A stretch of 64,000 nt of DNA from Pelagicoccus sp. (lineage in GTDB: Bacteria > Verrucomicrobiota > Verrucomicrobiia > Opitutales > Opitutaceae). Every line of letters starts with the position of its first letter. Within the stretch, counting starts at the first letter, position 1. The DNA lies in assembly GCA_028284635.1 (NCBI GenBank), contig JANQRJ010000021.1, forward strand, positions 62,001-126,000, given 5' to 3'. Positions 28,096 to 38,959 of this stretch are shown piece by piece. The position numbers and the translations under genes are program-made. The notes under the pieces are model-generated. The model had not been told where the DNA came from. It was given only the letters and a program-made list of their open reading frames with translations, and ran no database searches.

Positions 28096-28157
28096 GTAGC
28101 CGAACTCGAAAGAGTTTGGACGCAACCGAGAATCCAAACTCTCTCGAGTTCGGCTAC
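28096..28157. repeat. Palindromic repeat of the gtagccga family
   Basis: 25-bp arms at 28096-28120 and 28133-28157 match at 24 of 25 positions and begin gtagccgaactcgaaagagt. They share the terminal gtagccga/tcggctac words and layout with the inner palindrome at 5543-5605. Confidence 0.7.
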
Positions 28158-28178
28158 ACGTTCCGGATAGAGCTTTCA

Positions 28179-29651
28179 CTACTCACCATTCCTCTCAATC
28201 CGCACACTAAGCGGCACCGAGTCCCGCACATGCAGATCCCGCTGCGGGAAGGGGATCTCGATGCCATGTTCCTTGAAGGCATCCCAAAGCTTCACGTAGA
28301 TCGCGCTTCGCAAATTGTTCAAGCCGCCCTCCGGATCCCGTATCCAGACTCTCAATTCGAAGTCCACTGAATTGTCGCCGAAGCCCAGCAGCCAGCACAC
28401 CGGCTCCTTGTCCGGCAAGACTCGCTCCGTCGCCTTGCCCACCTCCACCGCCAGCCTCATCACCTGGTGGATATCCGAATCGTAGGAAACGCCAAACGGG
28501 ATCTTCACCCGCACCTTGTCGTCGCTGAACGACCAGTTCGTCACCTTCTCCGTGATCAAGGTCTCGTTCGGGATCAAATGCTCCATCCCGTCACGCGTGA
28601 TCACCGAAACGTAGCGGGCGCTCAGCTTGTTGATCCAGCCGTAGGTGTCGTCCACCTCGATTACGTCACCCGGCTTGATCGAACGGTCGCTCAGCAGGAT
28701 CACCCCGCTGATCAGGTTCGAGATCACTTTCTGGAATCCAAAGCCCAATCCCAAGCCGATCGCCCCGCCAAACACCGCCAGAGCCGAGAGGTTCACCCCC
28801 ATCGAACTGATTCCAAACAGGATCGCCGCCGTCACGATCAAGGCCTTCAGCACCTTGATGATCAGCATCTGAAGCGCCGGCGTAAGCGCCTCAGACTTTT
28901 TGATCCGCCCCTCGCCAAGTCGCAACAGCCACCCCGTCAACGGTATCAGCAGCAGAACTACAAAGATCCCCTTCGCGATCGTGAGCGCCGTCACCCGCGT
29001 GCTCTCCCCGCCCGCGATCGGCAAGATCTGCAGGCTGTCCAAACCATTTCGGATAGCCTCCCAAACCCCAAGCAAGTTGAGCAGCAAGACCGTCGCTACC
29101 ACGAAAAACAAAGTCTTGTAGTAAGCCTGCTCGCGAATCGCCCGCGGCAGCGCTCCCGATATCAGGATCAAGGTCGCCACGCTCGCCGCCGCCCGCAGCA
29201 GTATGTAGTTCTTCACTACAGGCTCAGCTCCGCTCGCCGGGGCTTGGACCAAAGTTCCATCCACCAAAACCGCGCTCGAAGGCTCCGCCGGCATGCTGGC
29301 TAAGCGAGCATGATAGCCGTCAAAGTAGATCGACACCGACCAAAGCAGCGCCGCCAAAGCCAGCCGAAACAAGTTGGCGCTCACCCAGTCGACCGCCGAC
29401 TCCACCCAATCGTCCCGCTCCTCGATCGCCGCCGTCAGCCTCCTGAACAAAGGACGAAGCCCGAGCTGCAGCAGATAGGACAGTGCCACCACACCCGCAA
29501 TCACCCCTAGCTGGACGTACAAATCCTCGCCAATCAGAATCTGCTGCGCCGACTCCCACTGCTGCGCCGCCCAGTCCCTCGCTCTTTGCATCCAATCCCC
29601 AGCCGATGGGGAACCCGCTTGAAGAAGAACGAAGAACGAGGAGGTAGGCAT
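28179..29651 (-). CDS. MscS-family mechanosensitive ion channel
   Basis: The 490-residue membrane protein has several N-terminal helices, then the MscS pore helix and beta domain. The motif GLGFGFQKVISNLISGVILL is followed by SIKPGDVIEVDDTYGWI, MEHLIPNETLITEKVTNWS and the C-terminal alpha/beta domain ending IPFPQRDLHVR. It opens on hypo-osmotic shock to release solutes. It has extra N-terminal transmembrane segments compared with E. coli MscS. Its gene start lies 176 bases from the tmRNA gene. Confidence 0.92.
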   Translation of the reverse strand: MPTSSFFVLLQAGSPSAGDWMQRARDWAAQQWESAQQILIGEDLYVQLGVIAGVVALSYLLQLGLRPLFRRLTAAIEERDDWVESAVDWVSANLFRLALAALLWSVSIYFDGYHARLASMPAEPSSAVLVDGTLVQAPASGAEPVVKNYILLRAAASVATLILISGALPRAIREQAYYKTLFFVVATVLLLNLLGVWEAIRNGLDSLQILPIAGGESTRVTALTIAKGIFVVLLLIPLTGWLLRLGEGRIKKSEALTPALQMLIIKVLKALIVTAAILFGISSMGVNLSALAVFGGAIGLGLGFGFQKVISNLISGVILLSDRSIKPGDVIEVDDTYGWINKLSARYVSVITRDGMEHLIPNETLITEKVTNWSFSDDKVRVKIPFGVSYDSDIHQVMRLAVEVGKATERVLPDKEPVCWLLGFGDNSVDFELRVWIRDPEGGLNNLRSAIYVKLWDAFKEHGIEIPFPQRDLHVRDSVPLSVRIERNGE

Positions 29652-29827
29652 AGGGCAAACCTAGAGCGAAGGCCCGAAGCCATTCAACTTGATTTCTCGC
29701 AAAACCGCCCCAACATCCCAGCCCAGTTCTTTGACTTCCAGTCGACACCACCAAATCGACAGGAAGAGCCGGACAACGCAGATTCGAGAACTTCTTAACT
29801 CTTCGTTCTTAACTCTGCGCTCAGCAA

Positions 29828-31432
<1,605 letters not shown>

Positions 31433-31444
31433 GACCGTTAAGAC

Positions 31445-31648
31445 TCAGTTTGATCCACGCCCCGCCCGCAGGCGAGTCAAATACCCGGCCAAATCGCTCT
31501 CGTAAAACCGCGTCGCGCCCCCGACCTTCACAGGCCTTGGCAGCTCCTCGCGCGCCACAAGCCGATACACCGCCCGCGTTGAGAGATCCAACCGCTCCGC
31601 CACATTCCGTATTGAGATCAACCGATCCCCGTCCACCGCATTCATCAC
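31445..31648 (-). CDS. Excisionase / AlpA-like helix-turn-helix protein
   Basis: The 67-residue MerR-like winged helix has SIRNVAERLDLSTRAVYRLV and the strand-wing RPVKVGGATRFYESDLAGYL. Such proteins direct excision or regulate the integrase. It lies immediately upstream of the integrase in the same direction. Confidence 0.85.
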   Translation of the reverse strand: MMNAVDGDRLISIRNVAERLDLSTRAVYRLVAREELPRPVKVGGATRFYESDLAGYLTRLRAGRGSN

Positions 31649-32078
31649 TTCCTTTCGTTGATGGTTCCTCTATCCCGCTGTCCCCGCGTGAAATCTACGG
31701 TCAGCACAAGAAGGTACGGGAACGGCAGGGTGGATTTCCGATTTAGTTACTCTTGCATAGCTAAACCAAACCGTGGCCCCAACCATGAACCCATGCCCCT
31801 TACCGATCACCGAGACCGGGCATTTCTCACATTATTTCCACGCTAGTGAGGAGCTGAGCGAGGTAGAACTATCCTGACTATTTCGGGAATGGCTCAATGA
31901 GGAAGCCTCCAAGCCTGAGCTGAAAAAGGTTCGTAGATGAAAGGCGGCAGATGGGCCTGTTTTGAGGCCATTTTTTATCCAATGACCCTATTAAATGTCG
32001 TGTGTCGCGTTACACACGACATTTTTTAGTTCCATTTTCAGAAAAACTGTATAAAGAAATTAAGGCGAGGAGAGAAAA
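31649..32078. other. Intergenic stretch with a strong hairpin
   Basis: This 430-base divergent region lies between the excisionase and the giant HigA-HTH gene. It holds a perfect 12-bp inverted repeat aatgtcgtgtgt/acacacgacatt (31994-32005 with 32012-32023) followed by four Ts, a terminator or operator 55 bases before the next start. I find no HigB-like toxin frame here, although the following protein starts with a HigA domain. Confidence 0.6.
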
Positions 32079-35000
32079 ATGGAAAATTCAGATTCAAACA
32101 CACCAGAACACCCCGGAATGTACATTCGTAACGAAGTGCTGCCCAAGGGTCTATCAATCAAGAAAGCAGCAGAAATACTCGATGTCGGCAGGCAAGCTCT
32201 TTCCGACCTACTCAACGGCAATGCGTCATTATCACAGGAAATGGCAATCCGCCTCGAAAAAGCCTTCCCGGCCAGAGCTAACAGAACCGAATTGCTTCGC
32301 CTACAAGAGGTCTATGACGAATTCACGATCAAAGATAAAGCACGCGGTTGGGCCGTTCGGCAATATGCCGAGCATTTCCTGAAAATCACTTCTACCAGCA
32401 TTGAAGCGTATTTCAGAGGTCGCATCAGACCGCGACAGGAGCTTGCCGCCTTCCTTAGAAGACTGGCTAACACCACCAACGACACGCTAGGCGAATGCGA
32501 CTTCCCCGCCTACGACGATTCGGAACAACCGGGATGGGACGGTCAAATTACAGCAAGCTCAGCCTCTAACTGCATCCCGCTCGGCAAGTCCGGCTGGGAA
32601 TTCGGAGTCAATGCGGAGCCAACCGGCAAGGCTAACGATGATTACCGGAACCGAACCAAAGACGTCCCCGAGGACGAACGTCGAGAAACCACCTTCGTCT
32701 TCGTTTCACCGCTCAAGTGGCCCAAGAAGGACGAATGGATTAAAAAAAAGAGGAAAGAAGGAAAGTGGAAAGACGTTCGGGCATACGATGCAACCGATCT
32801 TGAACAGTGGCTCGAACAATCCTTCCAAACCCAATGTTGGTTTGGTGATCTCATTGGCCTCAGCCAAGACGACGAAGGAATAAAGACACTCGACCAATGC
32901 TGGAAGTTTTGGTCAGAAACTACGCAACCAGCACTGAACGAAGAACTGTTCAAAGATGCCATAGAATCCTTCCGCAAAAAACCGGTTGAAGACTGGCTAA
33001 ATCAAAAACCGGAACGCGCTTTGGTGATCGAAGCGGACTCAGCACTTGAAGCCCTGGCGTTCTTTCACTGCGTATTCAAAAAATTCTCACAGAAGCTTTA
33101 CGATCGATGCGTCGTAATTGAATCCGCAAATGCCTACAAGAACGCCAAGCGGTTTGGCACAGACTTCATTTGCATCATCAATTCTGAAGATGTTGAAAAA
33201 CTAGCCGCTGGGTCAGAGCGAATCCAACATGTTATAATTATCCGCCCCAAGGGCTCTTCTGAAAAGAAGCCCGACATCTCACTCGAAAAACCGATCCTTG
33301 AAACTTTTAAGGAAGCCTTGAAGGCAATGGGTATCAAGGATCAAGAAACGGGGCGGTACGCCCGAGAATCCGGACGATCTCCAACAATACTCAGACGCCG
33401 CCTATCTACGAACGAGGCTATCAAAACCCCTCCATGGGCAAGAGATCAAGGCACAACCGATATTGTTGTACCATTCATCCTCGCAGGTCATTGGGATTCA
33501 AGAAAGCCGGGAGACAAAGAGGTACTGGAGCAGCTTTGCGGGGTAGATGACTACAAAGAAGTAGAGCAAAGAGTTAACAAGATTCTCAAAGCACCGGAAT
33601 CTCCCCTGCATGTCAGTCACGCCATCAGAAAGGTTACAGCCAAGATAGACGCTCTGTTTGCGATCAAGGCTCATGTTACCGAAGATCACATACGCGAGTT
33701 CATATTCTTTGCCGAATACGTTCTCTCAGACATTGATCCCGCCCTTAAACTACCCGAAGACCAACGCCCCTTTGCCGCGTTGTACGGCGAGGTTCGACAG
33801 CTTTCGGCACAGCTTAGAAGCTCACTCTGCGACACCCTCATTATTCTGTCGGTCTTTGGCAAAGACCTCTTTGACGGCAAGTTCAGCCTCAGCCCAGAAA
33901 CAGAGGTGCTGTTGCTCATTCGCAAGCTACTTGATTCAGGCAGGAAAAATCGATGGATCGAACACCAGAACGAACTTCCGGCATACGCTGAAGCCTCCCC
34001 CGATGAGTTCATGGATATCATCGAAAAGGATCTCAAAACAGACGAACCGGACATTCTCATCCTCATTCAACCCGTGAAGAGCGGTGTATTTAGCAGTTGC
34101 CCCCGATCAGGCCTTCTTTGGGCACTGGAAACACTAGCCTGGGACCCAGACAGGCTGCCCCGAGTTTGCCTAATCCTTGCTCAGCTTTCGCTGCCCGTGC
34201 TAAGCGATAACTACACGAACAAGCCGATCAACACACTGATTTCAATCTTTCGTTCGTGGATGCCACAAACCAAAGCCAATCTGGATCTACGCAAGCGAGC
34301 CTTAGATCTCATCATGAAACGGTATCCAAAAGTCGGATGGGACATCGCGATGAAACAACTCGAAAGCGGGAACCGAGTTGGCCACTTCAACAACCGTCCG
34401 AAATGGAGAAGCGAAGCAGCAGGATCGGGCCAACCAGTCTCACGCGGCGAATGCATTGAATTTGAAAAGCATGCACTGGAAAGAACGCTCAACTGGCCGA
34501 GCCACGATGAGCACACTCTAGGAGAACTTATCGCCCGGATGAGCATCATGGGTGATGAGTATTGCTCCACGCTCTGGAAGCAGGTGGAGGGTTGGCTTGC
34601 GGCAAACCCCACAGATCAGCAAAAGGCAAATCTTCGTGAAATCGTACGCAAATTCGCGTTCACACGACGCGGGCACAAACATCTCAAACCCGCAACTCGC
34701 AAGAAAGCCGGAGAAATGTACGCCCTACTCTGCCCCGAAAACGCTATCTATCGCTACTACTGGCTGTTTGAGAAGCAATGGGTTGAAGAGTCCTACGAAG
34801 ATATAGAAAACGAGGATTTCGATTTTAGGAAATGGGAAAAGCGCGTTCTCAAACTTCGCGGGGATGCTTTGAAAGACATCTATGGAAACCTCGGAGAAGA
34901 CGGGATAGACCAACTCCTCGAACTAAGCGAAAGCGGATACCCAGCAGGCTGGATTCTAGCCAACGGGGTTCTTACCAAGCCACGGCTAAAATCTCTCATT

Positions 35001-36179
35001 AGAAGACTAGCCGAAAGAGAATATTCGGCAACACACTCCAATCCGCAGCTTTGCCTGAACGGTATCTTTGTTCGCTTGTTCGATACCGAAAGAACCTACT
35101 TCGACAAGCTGCTACCCCAGCTCGCTGAAGCCTATCTGAGCAAAGGAGATGATAAGTTTTCCCTGAACATTCTGTTTGCCGCACCGTTCTGTCCGGAAAC
35201 TTGGATACATCTAGAACGTCTGCCGAACCACATTCAAGACGCATACTGGGCCGAGGCTACGCCCCGCTGGTTCGGGAAAGACCCAGAAGGCCTGAAAACG
35301 ATGATCGAAAAGCTGCTGGAAGCCAACCGAGCACTGGACGCATTCGGCGTTGCTCACCTCGATTGGGATATCATCTCATCCGCTGACATCATTAGACTCT
35401 TGGATGACTTGGGGAAGCAGGATCTTTCTAACCCACGGTACTACGATCTGCGCGAGTACGAATTAACCAAGGCATTCGAGACTTTGAATTCCCGCGAGAA
35501 AATCCATCCAGACAAGCTTGCTGGACTTGAACTCAAATACATACAGGCCTTCCGCCACAGTGAATACAAACTCCCCAACCTTTCAAAGCAGGTCTCGGAA
35601 CAGCCCTTCCTGTTTACTCAAGCATTGGCACTTGCCTACAAACGATCCGATGAGGGAGTTGATCCTGAAGAACTCGGCTTAGGCGATAACAAAAACAACT
35701 CAGATCTTATCGACGCTGCTCACTCGCTCATTGACGGAGTTACTCGAATTCCTGGCACACAGCCGGACGGCAAAGTCAATGAGATCGCCCTTTCCAACTG
35801 GCTCACTGAAACACGAGCACTTTGCAAAAAATATGCCCGCGAAAAGATTGGCGATCACATGATAGGGCAACTCTTATCGCAAAGCCCATTGGGCGATGAT
35901 GGCATTTGGCCATGCGAGCCAGTCAGAGAATCCCTTGAAAAAATAGCTTCCGCTGAGATCGCGTCCGGCATGCGCATCGGCATCTACAATCGTCGTGGTG
36001 CCCGTATTTTAGACGCAGGAAGACGAGAGGAAAGAAAGCTCGCTCGCAAGTACCGCAACTGGAGCAGAGACGTTGCATACGAATATCCCTACATAGCGAA
36101 AATGCTCGAAGAAATCGCCAGATCCTACGACCATAACGCCGAAATCTGGGGGATTGAGGATGACCTCTTTGACGAATAA
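32079..36179 (+). CDS. Giant HigA-HTH / PD-(D/E)XK-like protein, probable defence protein
   Basis: The protein is 1366 residues. Residues 10-62 form a HigA-type XRE helix-turn-helix (SIKKAAEILDVGRQALSDLL). Residues 150-250 resemble a restriction-nuclease-like core, with Asp154 in PGWDGQI, Glu174 in SGWEFG and Lys184 in GKANDDY, then TFVFVSPLKWPKKDEWI and DLEQWLE. The remainder is a long helical region without a recognisable P-loop. It has a good ribosome-binding site (gaggaga) and stands alone. The nuclease and defence role is inferred from the motif order and the mobile context. No HigB partner is present. Confidence 0.6.
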   Translation: MENSDSNTPEHPGMYIRNEVLPKGLSIKKAAEILDVGRQALSDLLNGNASLSQEMAIRLEKAFPARANRTELLRLQEVYDEFTIKDKARGWAVRQYAEHFLKITSTSIEAYFRGRIRPRQELAAFLRRLANTTNDTLGECDFPAYDDSEQPGWDGQITASSASNCIPLGKSGWEFGVNAEPTGKANDDYRNRTKDVPEDERRETTFVFVSPLKWPKKDEWIKKKRKEGKWKDVRAYDATDLEQWLEQSFQTQCWFGDLIGLSQDDEGIKTLDQCWKFWSETTQPALNEELFKDAIESFRKKPVEDWLNQKPERALVIEADSALEALAFFHCVFKKFSQKLYDRCVVIESANAYKNAKRFGTDFICIINSEDVEKLAAGSERIQHVIIIRPKGSSEKKPDISLEKPILETFKEALKAMGIKDQETGRYARESGRSPTILRRRLSTNEAIKTPPWARDQGTTDIVVPFILAGHWDSRKPGDKEVLEQLCGVDDYKEVEQRVNKILKAPESPLHVSHAIRKVTAKIDALFAIKAHVTEDHIREFIFFAEYVLSDIDPALKLPEDQRPFAALYGEVRQLSAQLRSSLCDTLIILSVFGKDLFDGKFSLSPETEVLLLIRKLLDSGRKNRWIEHQNELPAYAEASPDEFMDIIEKDLKTDEPDILILIQPVKSGVFSSCPRSGLLWALETLAWDPDRLPRVCLILAQLSLPVLSDNYTNKPINTLISIFRSWMPQTKANLDLRKRALDLIMKRYPKVGWDIAMKQLESGNRVGHFNNRPKWRSEAAGSGQPVSRGECIEFEKHALERTLNWPSHDEHTLGELIARMSIMGDEYCSTLWKQVEGWLAANPTDQQKANLREIVRKFAFTRRGHKHLKPATRKKAGEMYALLCPENAIYRYYWLFEKQWVEESYEDIENEDFDFRKWEKRVLKLRGDALKDIYGNLGEDGIDQLLELSESGYPAGWILANGVLTKPRLKSLIRRLAEREYSATHSNPQLCLNGIFVRLFDTERTYFDKLLPQLAEAYLSKGDDKFSLNILFAAPFCPETWIHLERLPNHIQDAYWAEATPRWFGKDPEGLKTMIEKLLEANRALDAFGVAHLDWDIISSADIIRLLDDLGKQDLSNPRYYDLREYELTKAFETLNSREKIHPDKLAGLELKYIQAFRHSEYKLPNLSKQVSEQPFLFTQALALAYKRSDEGVDPEELGLGDNKNNSDLIDAAHSLIDGVTRIPGTQPDGKVNEIALSNWLTETRALCKKYAREKIGDHMIGQLLSQSPLGDDGIWPCEPVRESLEKIASAEIASGMRIGIYNRRGARILDAGRREERKLARKYRNWSRDVAYEYPYIAKMLEEIARSYDHNAEIWGIEDDLFDE

Positions 36180-36430
36180 TTCGTCTAACATCGATTCCCC
36201 GTATGAACCTACCTTGGAAGGAAATGTGTTTTTCTGAATAATCATCCACATCCTAAATCCAACAACCACAAGCCATGAAATTAAAATCTGTTACCCTTTC
36301 AAACTTCAGGTGTTACCACTCCGAAACTAAATGCTCTTTTGAGGAGACCACCCTACAGAAGCTTCTCATCTGGCCCAACCTTCCTAGCTCCACCAGCGTG
36401 AAGAATTTTTAATAGATTGGATTTAATACT

Positions 36431-37165
36431 ATGAGTATGTCAGAGAACGCCTCGATAGCGTTTAACAAGCTGAAAAAAATAGGGGCACCTGTATTTGATT
36501 TCGGAAAACAGGACGGGTACAGACCAAATACCGAATTTGTACTAGCGACAATGAATGGAGACGGTGATCAGTGTTTTGCAGATCTAAGCGGTGAATGGAT
36601 CAAGGAATCATGGGTCAACGGTGAGTACATCAATCCGCTTGGCCTTCGCCAGGATGTGCATGAGATATTCACAGAACATCACTTGGACTATGAATGGGAA
36701 AACAACGGTCAATTGGTAGTTTTTGAACTACAAAATGACTTTGACCAAAAACAATCCAAGGATCAAGTGTCACTTGATAAAAACCTTCCCTCAACTCCAC
36801 CAATGAGTCCCGCGGCCCACTCAGCAATGAAAGAGTTAGCGCGTATCGGAGCGCCAGTCTGGGATTTCCATAGCTACTCTCGTGCCTATTCTCCATCGAG
36901 GTTTAGGCCCTGCATACAATTTGTCATGACCTGTGAGCCGAAATTATTCATCCTTTTTGCTGACCCACTGGATGCAGTCATCCCTGTTTTTAGTGAAACC
37001 AAAGGACTCAGACCCGACGTCCACTTGATAGTGACTAAGTACGGACTGGATTACCATAACTATCTATATGAGCACGACAACCCTATATTTAATCCGAAGG
37101 CATTAATTACATTCAGCGATCCTAGAGCTTTGTGCACTGAGCGCGGAGAACTGGAAACTTATTGA
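36431..37165 (+). CDS. Internally duplicated protein of unknown function
   Basis: The 244-residue protein is made of two aligned halves. Residues about 8-95 (FNKLKKIGAPVFDFG ... GLRQDVHEIFTEHHLDYEW) and 130-235 (MKELARIGAPVWDFH ... GLRPDVHLIVTKYGLDYHN) share the IGAPVxDF and GLRxDVHxI motifs. No known family, signal peptide or membrane segment is seen. The start is uncertain: ATG 36431 or 36437, and the ribosome-binding site is weak. It lies just outside the inverted-repeat segment starting at 37393. Confidence 0.6.
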   Translation: MSMSENASIAFNKLKKIGAPVFDFGKQDGYRPNTEFVLATMNGDGDQCFADLSGEWIKESWVNGEYINPLGLRQDVHEIFTEHHLDYEWENNGQLVVFELQNDFDQKQSKDQVSLDKNLPSTPPMSPAAHSAMKELARIGAPVWDFHSYSRAYSPSRFRPCIQFVMTCEPKLFILFADPLDAVIPVFSETKGLRPDVHLIVTKYGLDYHNYLYEHDNPIFNPKALITFSDPRALCTERGELETY

Positions 37166-37706
37166 TCACCGATCAAAGTCCAGCCCACCTTCTTAACCGC
37201 AAGCGTCCGCTCTCGTGCCTATGGCTTTTGAAACCGCGATTTGCTATTACCTGCGGATGTCTAGGAGCGGAACGCTGCTATGTCTACTCGCAGGTCCACG
37301 ATATGCGAAAGGGTGTAAAGACCGGAGACATCGGGCGTGCACCATCAGAGATTCCCTGAAAGCAAATATCAAATCGCACTACCTGCACTTTGTGAAACAG
37401 TATCCACCATTTTGTTACATCCTCAGGAATTCGGGTGTCTCCGGCAAGCTGAATCGACTCTTTTTGACAGTTTTTTGACTCTTGCTGAGGGTCGAACGGT
37501 TTTGCAATCACCGAAGAAAACACCAGCGCTTTCGCAAGCGTTCTTTCATCCTTTTCCTACCGTTGAACTGATTTGACGGGTCGCATTTCTCCGCAGGATG
37601 TCAAGGCACGCTGCGCCGTCAGCGCGCTCTGAAGGCCCTGACAACCTGACTTTATCGAAATGCAACTTTTCCGCCAAGTTCAACAGACTGGAAAAGGAGA
37701 AAAACC
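37166..37706. other. Intergenic stretch containing the left inverted repeat
   Basis: No convincing coding frame is present over 541 bases. The only structured feature is the 18-bp repeat at 37393-37410. A good ribosome-binding site (ggaga) for the next gene lies at its end. Confidence 0.5.
37393..37410. repeat. Left arm of an 18-bp inverted repeat (candidate recombination site)
   Basis: tgaaacagtatccaccat is the exact reverse complement of 38929-38946. In context it is an arm-spacer-arm site: tgaaacagtat, spacer ccacc, then a degenerate arm (37409-37419, 8 of 11 matching). This is the layout of a tyrosine-recombinase core site, and a recombinase gene lies between the two copies. Confidence 0.65.
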
Positions 37707-38285
37707 ATGTCGCATTTTTCACTCGCTGTCTTCACAGCTACCCAACCTGAAGAAGCCGAGCTCAGCCGGATACTCGCACCGTTTGAAGAGGCCAACGGAA
37801 ACCCGAATTCCAAGTGGGACTGGTGGTGCATCGGCGGGCGATGGCACGGCGAACTGATCGTCAAACCAGAAACGACGGACACAATCATTGGAGAACCTGG
37901 AATACTCGGCGAAAAGGCCCCTGCAAACGCCGTGGATGGTGCCAGAATGGGAGACATCGATTTTTTTGCCATGTTGGACAAGGTTCGTGAAGAACGGGGT
38001 CGAACCTGGGATCGCCTGCGTCAAGAGCAGAAGCAAGGCGCCAAGATCTATCCCTGGACAATAGACGCATCACACATTCCGCGAGACCTCTTCGTCCAAG
38101 CAGCGAAGCTTTTTACACCGTTCGCTTTCATTCTCGACGGCAAATGGCACGAAAAAGGCGAGATGGTTTTCTTCGGCGAAGTGAAAAACGAAATGCCTGA
38201 ACACCAATGGGAGCTTTTAGTTGCCCGTACGCTTCAAGAACGGTCCGAGGACGATTGGATAACGATCATCGACTGTCATATCTAG
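37707..38285 (+). CDS. Phage/plasmid-type conserved protein
   Basis: The 192-residue protein has FSLAVFTATQPEEAELSRIL at the start and SKWDWWCIGGRWHGEL near residues 35-50. I associate this pattern with uncharacterised phage and plasmid proteins. The function is unknown. It has a strong ribosome-binding site (aaaggaga). It lies inside the segment bounded by the 18-bp inverted repeat, convergent with the recombinase gene. Confidence 0.65.
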   Translation: MSHFSLAVFTATQPEEAELSRILAPFEEANGNPNSKWDWWCIGGRWHGELIVKPETTDTIIGEPGILGEKAPANAVDGARMGDIDFFAMLDKVREERGRTWDRLRQEQKQGAKIYPWTIDASHIPRDLFVQAAKLFTPFAFILDGKWHEKGEMVFFGEVKNEMPEHQWELLVARTLQERSEDDWITIIDCHI

Positions 38286-38326
38286 CACTTTCAACGAGCC
38301 GCTATCATCACAGAAAAGGTAGCGGT

Positions 38327-38905
38327 TCATTCTTCTTTCCAAATCTTCGCCGCCTGCTGGCGGTCTTCTTCACCCATCATGTCGAGATAGATTGCCGTCG
38401 TTTCCAGCCGGGCATGGCCCATCCAGCGTTGCAGCGTCGTAATCGGAACGCCGTGCGACACACACGCCACCGCAAAGCCATGCCGCAGCCCTTTCGGACA
38501 GGCCTTGATCCCGTCAAGCCCGGCAAGGGCCATATAGCGCTTGATCAGGCGGTATCCGCTCACGCGTGAGGTTGCCCAGAGCTTTCGTGTGTGTGGGGAT
38601 GTGCCCTGGGCAACCTCTTTCAGCAACGCCACAAGTGAAGGCGGGATCGGGACAACCCGAAACTTTCCCGCATCACGCCGCTTGAGCGTCCTGAAGACGA
38701 TTGAGCCTTCCGCGAAATCAATCCGCTCCGCGGTCAGCTCCAGAGCCTCGGAGATGCGGCACCCCGTGTAGAACAGCGTCAGGCAAAACGCCTTGGGCGA
38801 AGCCTCCATGCAGGAGCACACGGCATCGAAGAACGCGTCACGCTCCGACGCATTCAAATACTTCCGCTCACCGCGACCATCAAACAATGACCATCTGCCG
38901 CTCAT
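38327..38905 (-). CDS. Compact tyrosine recombinase (FimB/FimE-sized)
   Basis: The 192-residue protein consists almost only of the catalytic domain. Arg is in FYTGCRISEALEL, then TLKRRDAG, KGLRHGFAVAC (Arg-His with the usual first His replaced by Lys), RWMGHARLETTAIYLDMM (His and nucleophile Tyr). The core-binding domain is missing, as in FimB and FimE. The gene starts 14 bases from a symmetric arm-spacer-arm site. It is a candidate DNA invertase for the flanking 18-bp inverted repeat; dimer resolution of a former plasmid is the alternative. Confidence 0.85.
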   Translation of the reverse strand: MSGRWSLFDGRGERKYLNASERDAFFDAVCSCMEASPKAFCLTLFYTGCRISEALELTAERIDFAEGSIVFRTLKRRDAGKFRVVPIPPSLVALLKEVAQGTSPHTRKLWATSRVSGYRLIKRYMALAGLDGIKACPKGLRHGFAVACVSHGVPITTLQRWMGHARLETTAIYLDMMGEEDRQQAAKIWKEE

Positions 38906-38918
38906 CCGCTTTCCAGCT

Positions 38919-38947
38919 CTGAAACACTATGGTGGATACTGTTTCAG
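38919..38947. repeat. Right recombination site / inverted repeat copy
   Basis: ctgaaacactat (38919-38930), spacer ggtgg (38931-38935) and atactgtttcag (38936-38947) form an almost perfect 12-5-12 symmetric site with one mismatch. Bases 38929-38946 are the exact reverse complement of 37393-37410. It lies between the divergent recombinase and secreted-protein genes, so it also overlaps both promoters. Confidence 0.7.
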
Positions 38948-38959
38948 TCGGAGGATAGC

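Noticed and set aside
25623..28370. Long overlapping frames over DAHP synthase and mdh (25623-26906, 27366-28370)
   Set aside because: Low-complexity Arg/Ser/Pro translations in alternative frames of strongly supported enzymes.
31649..32078. HigB toxin gene upstream of the HigA-HTH protein
   Set aside because: No frame in this stretch resembles a RelE/HigB toxin.
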